A stretch of 64,000 nt of DNA, from positions 97,348,964 to 97,412,963 of the forward strand of contig OY992539.1 in the NCBI GenBank assembly GCA_963921195.1. The letters are read 5' to 3'. Origin of the DNA: Pegoplata infirma (Eukaryota > Arthropoda > Insecta > Diptera > Anthomyiidae). Position 1 is the first letter of the stretch. Each line of letters begins with the position of its first letter. The notes beneath the pieces are model-generated. The model saw nothing but the letters and a program-made list of their open reading frames with translations. It did no database searches and had not been told where the DNA came from. This document shows, one piece after another, positions 32,085 to 44,140 of this stretch. The position numbers and the translations under genes were made by a program.

Positions 32085-32676
32085 ATGGTGTCATCAGTTT
32101 TTGCCCAACACAATATCATTGTTAATTATTTTAACAAGGCGATGTCATTGGAGGAAAGGCCTTCTTTGTTCGCTTACGAAAAAGCTAACAAATAATAGCC
32201 CATTCCTAGCTCGCTTACGAAAAGTTGAAAAAGTAACTGCATTGTTTGTTAAGTTGCTCTTATTAAATGAGAGAAAATAAATTAAGAGTAAAAAAGTTGT
32301 TTATATATTTTTATGAAACTTAACTGGTTCTTAAAATTCAGATTGCAAATCATTTACATCGTAAGTTAAAAGTATGGCCTTATTTTGGGGTATAAAGTAA
32401 CGCAGCTTACTCGCTATTACTCATTATTAGGTAATCCAATTGGGAATGGGTACTCATTACCTAGTTTTTGCTGGGAATGTGTGAATACAAAAAGATCAAT
32501 GTTTTAGATGTCAACCAGCATACGATAGACTGATTATACCTCAGAGATAAATCTGACATTAATAGACTGGCCAGAAAATCATTTAATCAAAAAATATAGG
32601 GGGCTCCAAAATTGAAACCAAATTTGAGCTTTTTTTTATAATTTCTGTGGTTTTTTGGCCATGGCATGTGTGCGCA
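32085..32676. other. Non-coding stretch, nothing recognised
   Basis: AT-rich. A ~17-bp phrase 'ctcgcttacgaaaaagc' occurs twice (32168 and 32211). No gene or complete repeat was identified. Confidence 0.4.
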
Positions 32677-32680
32677 TTAA

Positions 32681-33161
32681 CCCTTTGACGACCACAGTCA
32701 AGTTTACTTGCCACAGCGTTTTTGGCGATTATTTTTGTTCAGGTGAAAGATAGGGTAAATGTGATAAAAAATTAATTGTAGAGTAGTGCGAAGGCAACAA
32801 AAGTCAATTACTCACTGTAAGCCCTCAAAGTTTGTAAAATAATAATCTCTATTTTAGAGACAAATGGATCTATACTTGTCATATGAAATGACGGACAAGA
32901 AGGGGGTATAGAGGTCCAAATGCTTGTAGAATAACTGTTATTGAGTGGTAGATCTTACAAATTACAGCGAATAGCAAATGGCTTCGGCCAGAACTGCGGT
33001 GTCTTCAAAGCACATATTTTTTTTTCACCAAGAAAAATAAGGTGGAAGGAGAGCAGTTAGGGGTCTAATTTTTTGTTTCATAACTAATATTAGGTCAAAG
33101 ATCACGACAACGAACAGAAACTGAAAATCGCTTCGGCAGAAAATGTATGGCCGTCAAAGGG
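32681..33161. mobile_element. piggyBac-like MITE (481 bp)
   Basis: The ends CCCTTTGACGACCA and (reverse-complemented) CCCTTTGACGGCCA sit between TTAA (32677-32680) and TTAA (33162-33165). CCCTTTG termini and TTAA targets are diagnostic of the piggyBac superfamily. It has no transposase ORF. Confidence 0.85.
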
Positions 33162-33165
33162 TTAA

Positions 33166-33983
33166 CATTATTGAATTCCGATCAAAGTAGTCGATAGCTG
33201 CTGTAATTACCTACATCTTATGGAAGAACAACTTAATGTGCCCTAGATAGGGGCGTTGTAACGTCTCCTCAAAAATTGTGAGAATGAGCGAATTTTTTTT
33301 GAAAACAGCTGTTTTTCGCCGGGCACATTCGCAATTTTATTCCAAATTGGCCAGCGCTTTTTGGGGTTAAAGTTTTTCATTATTAACACATCCGAGTCAA
33401 GTGGGCATCTTAACATTTTGAATTGCAAAAATTTAAGGGGACATTTTTAAAATTTACAAAATTCGCAAATTTTGTTTTGGCATTTTGCAATAGTAAACAA
33501 AGCTTAAATTTAATGTTAAGTGACTAGGAAGAAATGCGGCCATACAAATAATTGATTTCGTGCATAGCATTGTCATAAAAGTCATTGTAAGCGGCAATAT
33601 CTGCACTTTTATCTCCAGACATTTTGCGATGGCACATCCAAGGCGCTGCATCAAATCACTTGAAATAAAACAAAATTTTCCTAACCCTAAAAAGCATCCT
33701 CAAAGATTTATTATTTTTCTATTTTTTTTTTTGCTTTTGTTTTATTAAAAAAACTCTGCTATATCTAAATTTAGCGTTTAAAATCAATAATCAACTTTAA
33801 GTTTGGGAAAATTGGCGTATTTACTCTTAAAAGGAAAAATTGCATTTTCTTTATAATTTGTACTAAAAATGTAATAATATGACATGGTAAGCAATTTTTA
33901 AACCGTTGTAAATTTTGAACGGTTGAAGGAATTTGAATGTTTTTTTTTGCATAATATTGGAAATTTTCTCTTCTTCGTAGCTA
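33166..33983. other. Non-coding stretch, nothing recognised
   Basis: AT-rich sequence. Short frames here have no recognisable domains and compositional codon use. Confidence 0.4.
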
Positions 33984-34466
33984 CACTCTAATCAAAATTT
34001 GTTGAAATTTACCCAATTTATAGTAGGAAACTGGACTCCTACTATAAATTGGGTAATTTTACTCTGAATGTGTAAATTGAATAAATTGACCATTAGTGGT
34101 TAATTTAAATAAAAAGAGGTGAATAAAATATAACAAAAAAACAAATAAAACATGCGGCACCAGACAGCATCGAACTCGCCACCTTCTGATTTGAAAGTAC
34201 ACTTCTTAACCACTACGCTACGGAAGCTTATACTTTTATCTGGCGTTTTAGTTATTTAACATGTGTGGATGTATGTTGTGCGACAATTTTATTTACGCAT
34301 TTGTGTGTAAAATATTTGAATTAACGGATAATATTTTTAATTTGCTGTGTTTAATTGGTTTGAATTTATTATACACATTTAGTGTTTATATTAACACATA
34401 ATGCGTGCTATTCAACAAAAATTTACCCAATTTATAATAGTAAGTTTACATGGGGTTTTTAGAGTG
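33984..34466. mobile_element. TA-flanked MITE with CACTCTAA ends, carrying a tRNA-like sequence
   Basis: Left TA|CACTCTAATCAAAATT and right 'tttttAGAGTG|TA' give matching CACTCTAA termini with TA duplication, the Tc1/mariner pattern. Subterminal 'aaatttacccaatttata' occurs at both ends in inverted orientation, and a hairpin 'cctactataaattgggtaa' lies at the left. The tRNA-like sequence lies inside. Confidence 0.6.
34155..34227 (-). tRNA. tRNA-like sequence (degenerate)
   Basis: On the minus strand there is an A box TAGCGTAGTGGTTAAG and a B box GAGTTCGATGC at normal tRNA spacing, and the total length is about 73 nt. The anticodon loop region is CTTTCAAA (TTC or TCA, depending on alignment). 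Acceptor, anticodon and T stems contain several mismatches, so it is probably a pseudo-tRNA or SINE head captured by the MITE, not a functional tRNA. Confidence 0.5.
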
Positions 34467-34861
34467 TATGTATATTAAAAAAAAAAATTAATCTAATGAG
34501 TTCTTAGTTGCTCTTAATGAAGATGAAAAGAATATTTAAAAATATATATTTTTCAGTGTATCTCGCCAAATAATAAACGTAGGACATACATTTTGGACTA
34601 TATTTATAGCTCCATTTGCCAAATTTTTTAAAATCAACAAAAAACTGGATTTTTAAGAATTTTTTTTAAAATCGTCCAACTTAAAACCGCCATAACTTTT
34701 GCGCGGATGGTGAAAGTGAGTTACAGATAACAGATTTCGCATGTTTAAGTATCAGCTTATAATCGTACAAAACGAAAATAATGTGCCATAAAAAAAATAA
34801 AAATAAAAAATGTCAAATAGTAACAAAAAAATATTTTTGTCTATATTGAAATCTTTAAATT

Positions 34862-34990
34862 AAGAATGGAATTTCCGAATTACAGATGGAATTTTCGAAT
34901 TACATTTAGAATTTCGAATTACTAATGGAATCTTCGAATTACAAATAGAGCTTTCGAATTACAACTAATCTTTTTCGAATTACATCTGTA
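34862..34990. repeat. ~22-bp minisatellite
   Basis: Six irregular units of 'cgaattacaaatggaatttt' type run in tandem with substitutions. Confidence 0.75.
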
Positions 34991-36020
34991 AATGGTGTAG
35001 TTTAAATATAATGAAGAGTAGCCTTAAAAAACAATAAAATTACTCCTATGACACCCCTGTGTAAAATTCATTGATGAAAAAGTATAATTTGAATTAAAAC
35101 TCGAACTATTTTGGATGGGTGCTTGAATTTACTGAAAAATAAAATATTAAAACTCCCTTCTTTCTTATTCATTGTTAGTGAAAAAAAAAACAACTACAAA
35201 ATACATACTACATTACAGTTTAAGTAGCACAATATTTTGATATGATCAAATAATGTTCAATATGTATCGTGTGAATTTGAAGTAAAACTTAATTTTATTA
35301 TCCTGTCGATGAAAGCAGTTTATAAGGGCGGAAGTCAAAATTTATTTTGAATTAGATTTTTCCGTTTTTTTTTCTACTGCTACTCAACTGCTGATTTTTT
35401 CTGTTTTCATGATAGAGATTTGATTAGAAGCAAATACATAAGAAAAAATATATGTATATTGGGGTGGAGCAAATTTTGCTTTTTTTTTGAATTTCGAAAA
35501 CGTCGGGGTCGGGAAAGTTATTAACAGACATAAATTTTGGACTTGTGGACAATGGCTTTGGGTTACTTTTTTGACTAGAAATTTGGAAAGTTCCTAACAA
35601 AGTGGAAAAAATAGTTAATATTCGGACATTGCTGAAAAAGTGTTTTAATGGTAAAATTTTTTTTGGTCTGATTTTATTTTTTTTATTTTTTTTCTTTTCA
35701 ATTTCTTTTTTTGCTGAAACAATAACGTAATTTTAGCTCAGTGTTGAAAAGATGTATATTTTTAATTATTGTATTATTTAATTTGCGTTTAATGCAATTT
35801 TAAAATAATTAAAAAAAAGAAGTAATTTTTGAAGAAAATTAAAAAAAAGAGAAATTTAGAGACCAACAAATTTTTTTACCATAAAAACACTTTTTAGCAA
35901 TGTCCGATTATAAACTAATATTTTAAGCAAAAAAAAAGCAGTTCAAAAATTTTTTTTGTTTGGGACTGGTTTTCTTTAAAAAAATACTTTACTGATTACA
36001 CTGTGCAACAAGAAAAAATA
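34991..36020. other. AT-rich non-coding stretch
   Basis: No gene seen. Around 35640-35900 the text 'attttttttggtctg...ttaattttc' folds back on 'gaaaattaaaaaaaagag...ccaacaaattttttt', indicating another small hairpin element. Confidence 0.4.
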
Positions 36021-36024
36021 GGTG

Positions 36025-36290
36025 ACAGGACATAATCCCCACGGACATTATCCCCATAACGGAAATGGTGATTATGAACTAATACTTCACGATCTTAATT
36101 CCCATATTAGTTGTGGGAACTATGACCGTTTCCAAAACGGTCATAATTCCAATGGGAATTATGTCCATTCCCTGTGGGGATTATGACTGAAAATTTTTCG
36201 GTCATAACCCCCATTCATATAATAGGGACTAAGTCATTAGATTAATGGGGTCATTATCCCCATTAATCTGGAAATTATATCCATTTTTAA
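36025..36290. repeat. GGGGATTATG/CATAATCCCC-rich block
   Basis: About ten variants of 'cataat(t/c)ccca' and its complement occur in both orientations within ~260 bp, with small palindromes such as 'accgtttccaaaacggt'. Function unknown. It may be the terminus of a repeat family. Confidence 0.55.
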
Positions 36291-36616
36291 TTTTAATTTT
36301 TTTTTTATTTTAATTATAATTTAGCTTAATTAGCTTATTAACGACAAAAAGTTTCATTTTGGTCGGACAAGTATTTCAGTTCCAAAAGTGACCATGAAAA
36401 AAAATTTTAGACTGGTCTAAAAATTTTTCAAAAATTTTTTTTGTAAGTTTTGATAAGCTTACGTAATAGGGTTTAAGTTGCTCTTGATAATATATTCTGC
36501 TTAAAAATTTTCTTTTTTTTTCTTTTTTTGAAATTCAATACCAATCAGACCAGGGAAACGTCAAATATATATGCCAAGCTTCAGCAGCACCAAAATTGCT
36601 TTTCAAAAGTTAGTGT

Positions 36617-37391
36617 TTATACCCTACACCACACTGTGGTACAGGATATAATGAATTTGTGCTGATGTTTGTAACGACCCGAAATATTGGTCCTAGACCC
36701 ACTTTTTAGTATACCGATCGACTTAAAATCACTTTTTGAGTCGATTTAGCGATTCCGTCCGTCCGTCTGTCCGTCTGTCTGTCCATGTAAACGGTGTAAA
36801 CACGTTACAGGTCGCAATTTTTAATCAATTGACTTGAAATTTGAAACTTAAGCCTCTTTTTGCCCAAGGACGAAGTCTATTGAAATTGAAAAAATTTTTT
36901 CCATATTTAGACCTAGCCCCCATACAAATGTCCTCTTTAGTTTTGGCTCAAATGACTCTAATAGCTGCATTTTAATAGGTATATTTTCGAAATTTAACAG
37001 GTAATCATGTTTCATCCACACAAATCACCATTCCGAATTTTAAAGAAATCGGACCACATAAATCTCTCAGATTTCATGAAAACAGAAAATATTTAATTAA
37101 AATTCTGTTTGTGTACTTTAATAACCTTATCAAATCTGATTATCATCGGACCATTTTTGGACTTAGGTCCCATGTGAACATTTAGCCCGATATTCAGTTG
37201 AAGCGGTTTATTGTCAACAAAAAGAAGCCTATTCCACTTAAATTTGATTTGTGAGTGCTTTTTACACTTTTTAAAGATTTGACAAAATATAGATCTGCTC
37301 AGTCCATGTTTGAACTTGGGACCCATTTTCCGGGAAACTCTAGTGTAGGGTATTATATGGTCGGTCTTGACCGACTATAATTTTCTTACTT
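36617..37391 (+). mobile_element. Second mini-me subtype inserted in the first
   Basis: Starts 'tttataccctacaccac' and ends 'tagtgtagggtattatatgg'. It contains (GTCC/GTCT)n at 36748-36788 and the conserved 'gatcgacttaaaatcac' before it. It has no ORF of interest. Confidence 0.65.
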
Positions 37392-37517
37392 ATTTTTATC
37401 TCGTAAATTCGCAAAAAACCCTTGCCGAAATTTACTCTTTTGCTCATAACTTTTGAACCACTGTACCGATTTTGCTGGATTGCAACACCAACCTGACCAG
37501 GTAAATAACAAACATAT

Positions 37518-38054
37518 CTGTGGCAAACAGCCATAGCAAAATAAGTCGAGTTATGTCCAAACGTCTTTTTGCGTTTTCGGAATCTCCTTATGCATTTTCG
37601 TATTGTATCACATTTTTATGAAAATCGGACCATTACTTTCTGAGATATTGATTTCAGAACTCCACAACTCATTTTTTTAAAGGAAAAATAAAAATCGTAA
37701 GAGCATATCTGAGTTATGTTTTTATTCCTTATTTTAAATCAGCAATCGTTGAAGACTCTAAAATGTATTTTACAGGGATACATAACTGCATATCTCGACA
37801 TATGCTTGGATTAAAACGTAATTTTGCAAAACGCAATTAAAACATCAATGGTTTTCATCCGATATCTCCGTTGTCCTAATATATATCAACTTTTAAAGTA
37901 GTGAAGATTGTGTCGATAATAATGATTGAGATATTTACATGCCCAAAATGTAAAAATTTTTAAACCCAGATTAGGTATTTGAAATTAAAACTTAAAAATG
38001 CTCTCTTGAAAAGTAGTATAAAAACACTTATGCACTTATTCCTTTTTGCCGCAG
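37518..38054. mobile_element. Element with CTGYGGCAAA termini
   Basis: Left CTGTGGCAAACAG and right 'tttttgccgcag' interrupt the phrase 'caaacatat|atatgccaaac', giving an ATAT duplication. It is 537 bp and non-coding; the superfamily is unknown. Confidence 0.55.
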
Positions 38055-38341
38055 ATATATGCCAAACTTCAGAAGTCTTTGTAGAGTCGTTCAAAAGTTA
38101 GCGTATTTTCTACAGACGCACAGACAGACAGGCAGACATGCCAAATTTCAGGAGCCTCCGTAAAGTCTTTCAAAAGTTAGCGAGTTTTAAACAGAAAGAC
38201 AGACAGACGGACTGCCATCGTTAGATCGACTTAGAATCGATCGACGATCATGAATATATATACTTTATGGTGTCCTAGACCAATATTTCCAGGTGTAACA
38301 AATGGAGTGACAAACTTATATACCCTCTATCACTAGAGTGA

Positions 38342-41300
38342 TAGAGCCTATTAGGTCCATTTTTAATTATTTTGCGCATGTCGCACAAAATTTCAACTTT
38401 TGACAACCCCTTGTGAAATTTTATTAAAAAAATATTTGTGGAACATTTTAAACCTTTAAATGAACGTTATATTATACTTCTATGTTTTTGAAAAAGGGCA
38501 AAAATGACCCCTTAAAATGGCAGTTAGAGGGTTAATATGCTCTACGAAAAGAACCGCCATACAATTTCGCTGAATACATCGAACCAAATTTTGAAGTTCA
38601 ACTTTTCAAATTTCAACTTTTTAAAAAAGTGGTTTTACTTAAAAAGATATATCTTCGAAAATAATTTTCATTTTTTAAAACAAAAAAAAAATAAAACCAA
38701 AAATGGCCTCCATTTTGCTCTATCTGGCTTAGTTTCCAAGATAGCGCCATTTGAAGTTTTCTTAAAAAAAAAATTACAATTTATTTTTGCTGCTATTAGC
38801 AAAAAAGCTTGTCAAAATTTGGTCAACTCAATTTTAAATTTAGCAAAAAAAAATAGTTTAAAATTGCTAATGCGCTAAATGAAGTTTACAAGATATTTTT
38901 GCTAACATGCTAATTTCAACTAAAAATTTGCTAAAGGTTTGCTTACTAGCGTTAGCAAAAAAAATTAGTAAATCTACTAATGTATTATTTTAAGTGCATT
39001 AATCGATATATCTACAATTTTGTTTCAATATTAGAGAAATTTAGAAAAAAAATGTAAATTCTATTGTAAATTTCAGAAATAAAAAAAATAAAATTCATTT
39101 CTTTTTTAACAGTTCAAGTCTGATCTATTGCGAAGAAAACAAAAGGGGTTCTTAAAAAATCCTTTAAAAATTTTAAAAGTTACATTCATTTGAGTAAAAA
39201 TCACCAACAATAGTTTATGGTTTCGTAACTAGAGGGATCGGTGTAACTGTATGTTTTTATTTGTAAAGTTGCATTTTGCCAAAGTCTTATTTATTGTTTT
39301 TGTGTTGTTTATGCCAATTTTATTGTCTTAGCTTTTCTTTTTATATCCTTTTGCAGTTGTGTTAACCTTAGTGTATTTAAACTACATCTATTTTTATGTA
39401 AATTGTATAAATGAATAAGTTGTGACTTTTACACACATGGTTTATTTTACATTCAATTCAATTTACAAGTACATACACTTTGGTTAAAATGTATTCGGTA
39501 ATTTAAAATATGAATTGTCGCTGGTAATTTGTAATATTTTTAATTATTTAAATTTTGATAGATTTTTATTAAAAGATAAAAATTGCTGCATTTGACATTT
39601 AAAATATTATGTTTTGAGTAGGTTTTTTCTAGCTCGAGGTAATTTTTCTTTACTAACTGCACCATGATGTTCTTTGTTTTAATATTATTTATGCTGGTTA
39701 TTGTTTGCACGATTTAGCCGACACGTGTTTCGATCATCTCAAGACATTGACAAGATTATTTAACAAAATATTAAAACCCTACACTAGAGGGCATAGGGAT
39801 TTTAAATGACAATTGCTATTGCCCAAAACCAAAATATTAATACATATTCAACTCTACAGTCATTGAGCTTTAGAAGAAGAGCACTTGTATCATTTCTTAG
39901 TTTAAAGCAACTGAGAAAAAACCAATAAAAATTATTTAATAAAAAAGGTCTAGCTCGAGGTCACTTTTCTTTATTAATTAAAAAAACGGTCCAGTAATTA
40001 CTGAATGGCAGAATTATTATTATTATAATATTTTCTTGTGTCATCAAGCAAAAATTTTCATCTCCACCAGAACCGGTCATTTATGCAAATCGACCTTAAA
40101 CTTTTGATTTGAAAAAATAGAAGTGTAACAGAGTCGTATTTCGCTTGAATAAGTATTAGTGAAAGCACATTATGTAACTTTTGACGTTTAATGAAAACAA
40201 TGCAACATAAAGGAGAACAACAACACAGCAAACAACAAAAGAGAAAAAAAAAAGTTTTTAAACTATCAATAGTGCGTATTATCTGTAAAAATCGTTGAAT
40301 AAAGCAAAATAAATAATAAATTTAATTAAATGAAAGACAAATTCCATTTTTTATAAACAAAGAATCTAATTTGATATTAAATACGTGTGAGATGAGGAAG
40401 AACAAGCATTTTGCCACCATATTGGAAAATACATCAAATACAACACTGCGTACCTTCTAATCTTTTCTATGATTGCAAGTAAGTTTTAAACAAAATAGTT
40501 AAGAGGGATTTTTGTGCACATTACTCTTTAAATTTTACAATTTAACGTACTTTTAGTACATATCGTACATGTATGCTTTACCCTTTATTTGGGCGTTAAA
40601 AAAGTAATTTCTTACGCTTTATTTTTGTAGGCGTTTTTATCTTTGACATCACTCTTGAGTATGTGAATGGCAAAATGTACTGCAATGCAGTTATTGTCTT
40701 TAAAGCGGGTTCAAAAGTACTAGTACACATAAAAACATTCACACATACTTATGCGCTTAATTATCTTGTTACAATTTCAAAGATACTTTAGTTGAAATGT
40801 AAAGCTAAGGTTGCTGCTTTGTGTTCAATGAATGAGCAGGTATCTATTATGTTACTATATTTCCATACATGAATAGGGGTGTAAATATGTAAGCGCATTA
40901 GAGGGACATTTTTTCTATAATTTTTGATTTTCCCAATTATGAGGCTCAAGTTTGAAGCCAATCGTATTAAAATTAAGCGAGGCGTCCGGCGATCAAAGTT
41001 TTGGATTTTTGAAAATTATAAAAAAAGTGTTTAGCAACAAAAACCAAAATATTAGATCGAGCACTTTTTGCAAAAATCGCGTTTAAATTGCAAAAAAAAA
41101 AAAAATAAATGGACTTATTAGATTCTGACCTCCTGATTCCAAATCTGCTTTCAAATTTTTTTTAGCATACACAGTTTTTGAGATATTCGCGTTTGCAGAT
41201 TCCAAAAACCGTTATTTTAGTACTTTCCGTTGGTTTACTGTAACGTTTTCTAAAGTCGGTAACAAAAAACTTTATAGTAAATAGACATCTTGAATCCGAA

Positions 41301-41636
41301 TCAACTATAACAACTTTTTTAGCTGTATCCATTTTCAAAATATACAAAAAACGCGAATTTTGTGGTTTTTATGACTGAACTGCAACGTTGCTGTAAGTAA
41401 TAAATACAAAACAAGGCATGATTTTACATAAAATCGACATCGTGATTCCAAATCCGCAGTCAAAATTTCTCTATAGCTTTTCGTTTTCGAGATAATCGCG
41501 ATTGAAATTTAAATAATGCGATTTTAAAGTGTTATATAGTTTTGCGTTAATGCCAAAAACCAAGTGTGGATTTGATATAACATGAACCTACAGAATCCAA
41601 ATCTGTCATCTAAAGTGCTGTAGCTTCCCAGCCAGA
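38342..41636. other. Long AT-rich non-coding stretch
   Basis: No gene recognised over 3.3 kb. It includes a 'ctagctcgaggt' phrase repeated at 39630 and 39951 ('tttttctagctcgaggtaatttttcttta' type), a degraded hammerhead-like relic near 39.70-39.76 kb, and 41.04-41.5 kb of 'gatattcgcgtttg..' paragraphs typical of degenerate dispersed repeats. Small ORFs are random. Confidence 0.4.
39700..39762 (-). ncRNA. Possible decayed hammerhead-like relic
   Basis: On the minus strand AATGTCTTGAGATGATC runs directly into GAAACACGTGTCGGC. The GAAAC and ACGTGT parts resemble insect hammerhead-type sequences, but the CUGANGA box and stem II are damaged. This is a weak call. Confidence 0.2.
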
Positions 41637-43149
41637 AATTGCCAACCGTACCAAAACAAAAGTACTGGCAAAGCAATTTATTTTTTGTATAGCAAGCTCT
41701 TTTTAGTAAAGTACTTGGTTTCACCGAATTAAGTACTTTGCTAGTACTTTTATTTATTTATTTAATCAATGTTACACAAAAACCGAGCCCAGAGGGCCAT
41801 ATATGGTTTTTTACCAAACTAAAAGCGGTTTAATTATTTGAAATATTTTTTTTTAATTTAATTTAATTTTAACATTTTATTTGAAAACGCCTAATTATGT
41901 TATGAAGTTATGACAATGGTGTCATTATCAAATTTAGTATGAATACATTTTGATTCTACTATGTGGATACTGATTTCAATGTTATTTTTTATCAAATTTG
42001 TTTAACATTGTAGAGTCCTATTTCTCTTGATGGTAGTGGAAATTAAAAAATCGCTACATTCAATAGAAATATTGCCTTTCAAAAATATATCATCACATTT
42101 GCATTTAGACTTTTATATTCCTAGAGAGTATTTGGAACTTCTATTAAGAGGATGTAGCAATAAATACGCGAATTTCTTCATTTTTTGACGTTTTTGCGAA
42201 ATTAGCCCCTTAATTTGTCTTTGATAAAAAACTTGCTTTTACCATCATGTTGAATTTTATCATCATGTTGTATATGGCAGCACCATTTTTCGAGATAATT
42301 TAGGGGTCCATCTTTAAGTAAATAATGTGGTAACCTTACAGAATTTACTGACCAAAAATTATATTTTTTGACAAATCTTTCGTCAGTTATTTGTTTAAGG
42401 TTACCACATTATATAGTTGAAGATGGACCCTTAAGTCATGTTGTAAAATGATTCTACCATAAAAAAAGTTTTTCGCGATTTTTAACATGATGGTCTATAT
42501 CACGTAGATGTTTTTTGTTCACTATTCGTAGTGTTAAGGATGCCTTTATGATCCACTAAAAGCAAGCTTTTTTTATCAAATACCAATTTAGAGGTTTATT
42601 TCGCGAGAACCTCGAAAAATGAAGAAATTCACGAATTTAAGGACTTAAGATGAAAAGCTTTAAACCAAATTTGCATAAGAAACATTGATACAAGTCAAGA
42701 AAACTGTACCATGCATCGAAAAACGGAGTGCGCCATTCGACTCAGCATGTCTCAAGTAGATGGAAATGTTGGTCATACCTCTTATTTTCTATAATAGTGG
42801 TCACTTTTGTCATGCTGTGTAATTAATATATAATTTATTTCAAATAGAAAAATTAAAAAAAAAAGATTTCTAATGTACAAATTATTAAATAAAAAAAATA
42901 TTTTATTAAATACATTTTTAATTTTGTAATGGATTGTTTTAGTTAAAAACCAATTTTAAAAATTCTCGGATAGTACTTTTTAAAGTACAGGGAAAGCGCT
43001 TTTAAAAGTACTTTGCCACTACTAAATGGTGTTATCATTTAGCATCTTAGCAAGTACTAAAAACCCACAAAAAAGGTACTTTGCCAGTATTAATACTACC
43101 TTATTAGATACTTTGCCAGATCTGGCCCGTATGTATTTTTCTGCCTGGG
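41637..43149. mobile_element. Element with CCCAGSCAGAAA termini
   Basis: Left CCCAGCCAGAAATTGCCAAC and right (reverse-complemented) CCCAGGCAGAAAAATACAT match the element at 50898-51412. It is rich in 'aaagtactttgcca' phrases in both orientations near the ends. A hairpin at 42140-42640 sits inside. No ORF was recognised. Confidence 0.6.
42140..42640. repeat. Hairpin (foldback) block
   Basis: 'aggggtccatctttaag' and 'taatgtggtaacctta' on the left are mirrored by 'taaggttaccacatta' and 'gaagatggaccctta' on the right. Outer parts ('cgcgaatttcttcattttt') are mirrored too. Confidence 0.7.
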
Positions 43150-43829
43150 TTGTTTCGTTTACGCATTAGTCGCATTTAAAAATGTGCCCAATTTCGTACC
43201 ATTCTAAAAACATTCAAACATTTTTTTTTTATTTTTTGACCGTAAATTTTTTGACAATAAAAATTTTTAAAAACTTTATATAAATGCATTTTTTCCGAGC
43301 AATATTTTTGGTCACAAGTGTTTTTTTGATATCTCTCATAGCTTTCGAGAAAATTCGAAAATTGTATTTTTTTTTCTAATTTAACCTCGATTTTTGCAAA
43401 AATTGCTCGATCGAAGATTTTGGTTGCTAAATTTTTCTTAGACATCCCCAATACATATTAAAAAAAAAAATATGGTTTCGCACTTTTAGTTTAAACTTTC
43501 TCGGAAATGAAAGATTGTCTCAAACTTTATGAAAAAGTCAATGGAAAAAAAAATCTTGAACTAAGAAAAAACTGCCATTGTTAGAAATTTTTTGACCAAT
43601 TTCAAATGTCGTTATCTCTAAAACCACAACATCGAATTAAAAAATGTTTTGACATTCGTATATTAATAGATAAAAAGATATTTTTCAAATTCAATTTTTC
43701 TTTATTTTTTAAAAATCAAAAATTTTTGAATAATTTTTCCAAAAATCCAAAACTTTGAAAGACGACACGGGTTAAAAAAATTGGATTTGCAACAAATTAA
43801 GTTTGAATGGCTTAAGCTCTAAAATTTTT

Positions 43830-44140
43830 TAATACCCTCCAACTACAGTATGGGGGTATACTCACTTTGTCATTCCGTGTGTAATGTATCAAAATATCTG
43901 TCTAGGACCCTATAAAGTATATATATTATTGATCAGTGATCGATTCTAAAGGTACCTACAGACGACGCAATATTATGTACAATATTCAATTATATTGATG
44001 GTGTGACGATTGTACAATGGTCAATCTAACCCAAACACGATCAATGTAATTGCATATTGTACATAATATTGCGTCGTCTGTAGGTACCTTAAGACATTCA
44101 AGCGATGTCCGTCCGTCCGTCTGTAGTTAACACGATACAG
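43830..44140. mobile_element. mini-me-like repeat fragment with inserted MITE
   Basis: 'taccctccaactacagtatg', 'tcactttgtcattccg' and 'tctaggaccctataaagtat' lead to 'gatcgattctaa', then after the MITE 'ttaagacattcaagcgatgt' and (GTCC)n. This is the reverse-orientation layout of the mini-me tail. Its distal part fades out towards 44.7 kb. Confidence 0.6.
43950..44089. mobile_element. PIF/Harbinger-like MITE (140 bp)
   Basis: Perfect ~35-bp inverted repeats start AGGTACCTACAGACGACGCA at both ends, and a TAA duplication (43947-43949 and 44090-44092) interrupts the mini-me phrase 'gattctaagacattc'. The 3-bp TWA-type duplication fits PIF/Harbinger. Complete arm identity indicates a young copy. 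Confidence 0.8.

Larger units (their letters stand above)
36530..38341 (+). mobile_element. mini-me-like repeat copy, twice interrupted
   Basis: The left part 'atatatgccaagcttcagc' (36565-36585), the middle 'cccttgccgaaatt' (37412-37500) and the right part with (CAGA)n, 'taatgaatatatatactttat' type core and 'taccctctatcactag' are collinear once two insertions (36617-37391 and 37518-38054) are removed. A ~85-bp internal duplication carrying (ACAG)n lies at 38060-38215. Confidence 0.65.

Noticed and set aside
31951..32280. 109-residue frame across the retrotransposon poly(A)
   Set aside because: Translates the A tail as poly-Lys; not a gene.
34155..34227. Functional tRNA gene
   Set aside because: Acceptor, anticodon and T stems have several mismatches despite good A and B boxes.
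36748..36788. (GTCC)n tracts considered as CRISPR or regulatory arrays
   Set aside because: Plain tetranucleotide microsatellites typical of mini-me elements; no spacer structure.
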